DNA of 31,801 bases from Bacteroidales bacterium UBA3844. Lineage in GTDB: Bacteria; Bacteroidota; Bacteroidia; Bacteroidales; Paludibacteraceae. The stretch is from contig DGHQ01000038.1 of the NCBI GenBank assembly GCA_002392915.1, positions 1 to 31,801 on the forward strand, written 5' to 3'. The translations under genes were made by a program, and so were the position numbers. Below are positions 29,585 to 31,801 of the stretch, piece after piece (position 1 is the stretch's first letter; the number at the start of each line of letters is the position of its first letter). A model generated the notes under the pieces. It worked only from the letters and a program-made list of their open reading frames with translations. It ran no database searches and had not been told where the DNA came from.

Positions 29585-31801
29585 ATGAACTCTTTTAACA
29601 TTAGGCTGAAATCACTTTTAGTGCTTTTAGTATTTTCTTTTGTCACATTATCTGTTTCGGCGAAAGATGTTATTTATGTAAAGTCAGGGGCCAGTGGAGA
29701 CGGAAGCTCCTGGACAAAAGCGTTTGGTAATATTCAGCAGGCTGTTGACGCGGCAGCTAAGAAAGGTGCTGATGTTTGGGTGGCAAAAGGAATCTATAAG
29801 AGCGATTCCTCGGCTGTTGTTTTCCTAAAACCTAAAGTCAATCTGTATGGAGGATTCGCTGGCACCGAAACATCTCTTGCTGTTCGTGACACAGCAAAGA
29901 ATCCGACTGTTTTGGATGGAAATGGAAAGATCCGAGTTATATATCAGGATAATGATTTTGCTGACACGTCTTCTGTAGTCGTTGATGGATTCGTGATACA
30001 GAACGGATATGCGGATTATGGAGGTGGTGCATATTTGAGAAAAAATACTACAATCAACAACTGTATATTACGAAACAACGATGCTAGAGTTTATGGCTTA
30101 GCAGTATATGTGTCTTATGGAAAAATTAAGAAGAGCATAATTTGTAATAATAGTTCAAGTAATGCGTATAGAACGATATATCTGTATCATTCAGAATTAG
30201 ATAGTTGTGTTGTTAAAAACAATACAACATATTATGGCTCTGGTGTATTTGCGGAAGCATATTCCAGTGTGTCAAATACAAAAATAGATTCGAATAAGAA
30301 TACATATTATTATTATGATTCTCCTGTGTATTTGTATAATAATTCCAAGTTGATTAATTGTGAAGTTATAAATAACTATGGCCGTAATGCAGGAGTCTAT
30401 GCTTATAATAATTGTTTTGTAAAGAATTGTTCAATTTCAGGAAATGCAAGCACGTCAAATAGTGTTATACATATTGAATATTATTCGAAAATTGAAGATA
30501 CTGAAATTTTTGACAACAAGGGTACTGATTATGAAATAGTATATGTGTATAATTCATCGTCAATGAATCGTTGTAAGGTGTACAATAATGTGGTTGAGAA
30601 GAATCATAATATTGTAAATATTCTCAACTCATCTTTACTTTTAAATTCATTGATATATGGAAATAAAAATGTAAATGCCTCTAATTCACCACTTCGTATT
30701 CACAATTCGAAAATGATAAATTCGACTTTTGTGGATAATGAGACGGGAGCATCATATGCGGTTGAATCGTACAATTCATCAGTGACAAATTCAATCATTG
30801 TCGGCACTAAGTTTGCGAAATCATTCCAGAGTCATCTGAATTTGAGCGGAATAAACACTTTCTTATATTCTATGATAGAAGGCGGTGTCGCTGGGGAGGG
30901 TAACATTACAGGATCGAAGCGTTTTGCAGCGTTCGCAAATCCAGAAAAGGGTGATTATTCTCTATCTGAAAAATCATATTGTATAAACAGAGGAAAGGAT
31001 GTTGAAGACTCAATTGATTTATTGGGCAAAACTAGAAAACAGAATGGAGCCGTTGATATGGGAGCAATCGAGTCGCAGTATAAGATTGCGAATGTTCCAT
31101 CTTTAGGCAATGTGATTTATGTAAAGAAAGGTATGAATGGTGATGGTTCAAGTTGGTCGTCAGCATTTGGAGATATCAGTGAGGCTATAAAAATAGCAGC
31201 CTGTGATGGAAAAAAACATCAGATATGGGTTGCTGCAGGAACATATTATGGGGATACAACGTCGGGGGCTTCTGCTATATGTCTTGAAAAGGGCGTAAGC
31301 CTGTATGGAGGATTCGCAGGAAACGAGAAATCGCTAGCGGCGAGAGACACAGCGAAGAATCCAACAATCATAGACGGAAAGAACCAGAGACGAGTAATCA
31401 CCCAGAACTATGGATTCGCAGATTCGATGGCGGTGGTTGTAGACGGATTCACAATCCAGAACGGAACAGCAGCCAATGGCGGAGGTGTGAACATTACTGC
31501 CAACACTACAATCAGCAACTGTGTCATAAAGAGCAATAAGGCGTCCGAAAATGGATCAGCCATATATGCCACAAGTGCAGTGATAAAGAACTGTCAGATT
31601 GTCGGCAACACATATACTAATCGTCTTTATTATACAGTCCGTCTTAACAAATGTGTTATGGACAGCTGTGTTTTGAAGAATAACAAGACATATTATAATA
31701 GTGCGATATGCGCTGAGAATAATTCGAATGTCACGAATTGTGAGATAGAAGGAAACAGTTCATATAACAATAATATAGGATCTTATTTCAATTCGTCAAA
31801 G
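29585..31801 (+). CDS. secreted parallel beta-helix protein with duplicated modules (3' end outside the window)
   Basis: Open to the window edge: 739 codons without a stop. A signal peptide (about 1-26, ending VTLSVSA) is followed by a module (about 28-500) that begins DVIYVKSGASGDGSSW. It passes through YGGFAGTETSL, RDTAKNPTVLDGNGK and VVDGFVIQNGYADYGGGAY, then runs into Asn/Ser/Tyr-rich beta-helix rungs of the type 'I.NC.I..N'. A second module starts at residue 509 (NVIYVKKGMNGDGSSW) and repeats the same order of motifs. The fold is that of pectate-lyase-like/DUF1565 right-handed helices found in surface proteins and adhesins. No catalytic site is evident. A C-terminal sorting signal, if any, lies beyond the window. 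Confidence 0.85.
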   Translation, partial: MNSFNIRLKSLLVLLVFSFVTLSVSAKDVIYVKSGASGDGSSWTKAFGNIQQAVDAAAKKGADVWVAKGIYKSDSSAVVFLKPKVNLYGGFAGTETSLAVRDTAKNPTVLDGNGKIRVIYQDNDFADTSSVVVDGFVIQNGYADYGGGAYLRKNTTINNCILRNNDARVYGLAVYVSYGKIKKSIICNNSSSNAYRTIYLYHSELDSCVVKNNTTYYGSGVFAEAYSSVSNTKIDSNKNTYYYYDSPVYLYNNSKLINCEVINNYGRNAGVYAYNNCFVKNCSISGNASTSNSVIHIEYYSKIEDTEIFDNKGTDYEIVYVYNSSSMNRCKVYNNVVEKNHNIVNILNSSLLLNSLIYGNKNVNASNSPLRIHNSKMINSTFVDNETGASYAVESYNSSVTNSIIVGTKFAKSFQSHLNLSGINTFLYSMIEGGVAGEGNITGSKRFAAFANPEKGDYSLSEKSYCINRGKDVEDSIDLLGKTRKQNGAVDMGAIESQYKIANVPSLGNVIYVKKGMNGDGSSWSSAFGDISEAIKIAACDGKKHQIWVAAGTYYGDTTSGASAICLEKGVSLYGGFAGNEKSLAARDTAKNPTIIDGKNQRRVITQNYGFADSMAVVVDGFTIQNGTAANGGGVNITANTTISNCVIKSNKASENGSAIYATSAVIKNCQIVGNTYTNRLYYTVRLNKCVMDSCVLKNNKTYYNSAICAENNSNVTNCEIEGNSSYNNNIGSYFNSSK

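Overview
The window reads as a chromosomal segment of an AT-rich, xylan-degrading member of the Bacteroidales, most likely Prevotellaceae. Three things point there. TAnnTTTG boxes (the Bacteroidetes sigma-ABfr -7 element) precede many genes, while Shine-Dalgarno sites are not evident. A T9SS type A sorting domain ends one polysaccharidase. Family types such as BspA-like LRR proteins, DUF4296 next to lspA, and a Cys-poor DksA/TraR protein are typical of the phylum. No rRNA, tRNA, CRISPR array, transposase or phage gene was recognised.

Layout. 1-440: a candidate structured small RNA on the minus strand with its own promoter and terminator-like hairpin, then a 16-bp perfect inverted repeat. 445-2191 (-): two paralogous secreted LRR-like proteins; the upstream one appears split by a -1 frameshift at A AAA AAG. 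2318-7391: an AraC regulator divergent from a TolC/HlyD/MFS tripartite efflux operon. 7490-13929 (-): a tightly packed run of a secreted unknown, clpS, clpA, aat and a GH9 glycosidase, that is, the N-degron adaptor, unfoldase and transferase together with a cellulase-like enzyme. 14074-14454 (-): a DksA/TraR-like protein. 14699-15216 (-): a compact transcription unit encoding three tandem paralogous hydrophobic microproteins (23, 26 and 38 aa) with shared leader sequence, a promoter in front and a strong terminator behind; this is the best candidate for something undescribed. 15653-18536: an HXXEE membrane protein, an AlkZ-related protein, a beta-carbonic anhydrase and a 2-hydroxyacid dehydrogenase. 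18537-19716 (-): an acyltransferase-3 gene broken by a 13-bp tandem duplication. 20124-26529 (+): an arabinoxylan-degradation cluster (GH30 glucuronoxylanase-CBM6; CE1-CBM6-GH43-CBM6-T9SS; a secreted alpha/beta hydrolase). 26723-28302 (+): a DUF2974-like hydrolase and a PH-domain protein. 28327-29347 (-): lspA and a DUF4296 lipoprotein. 29585-31801 (+): a large secreted beta-helix protein made of duplicated modules and open at the window edge.

Functional themes. The xylan genes form a coherent set: endo-cleavage at glucuronic-acid-bearing xylan, removal of ferulate or acyl groups and removal of arabinose. At least one of these enzymes is probably attached to the surface by T9SS. Two independent reading-frame lesions sit at sequences prone to slippage (an A6 run and a 13-bp direct repeat). 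They may be switches, decay or assembly errors; sequence alone cannot decide.
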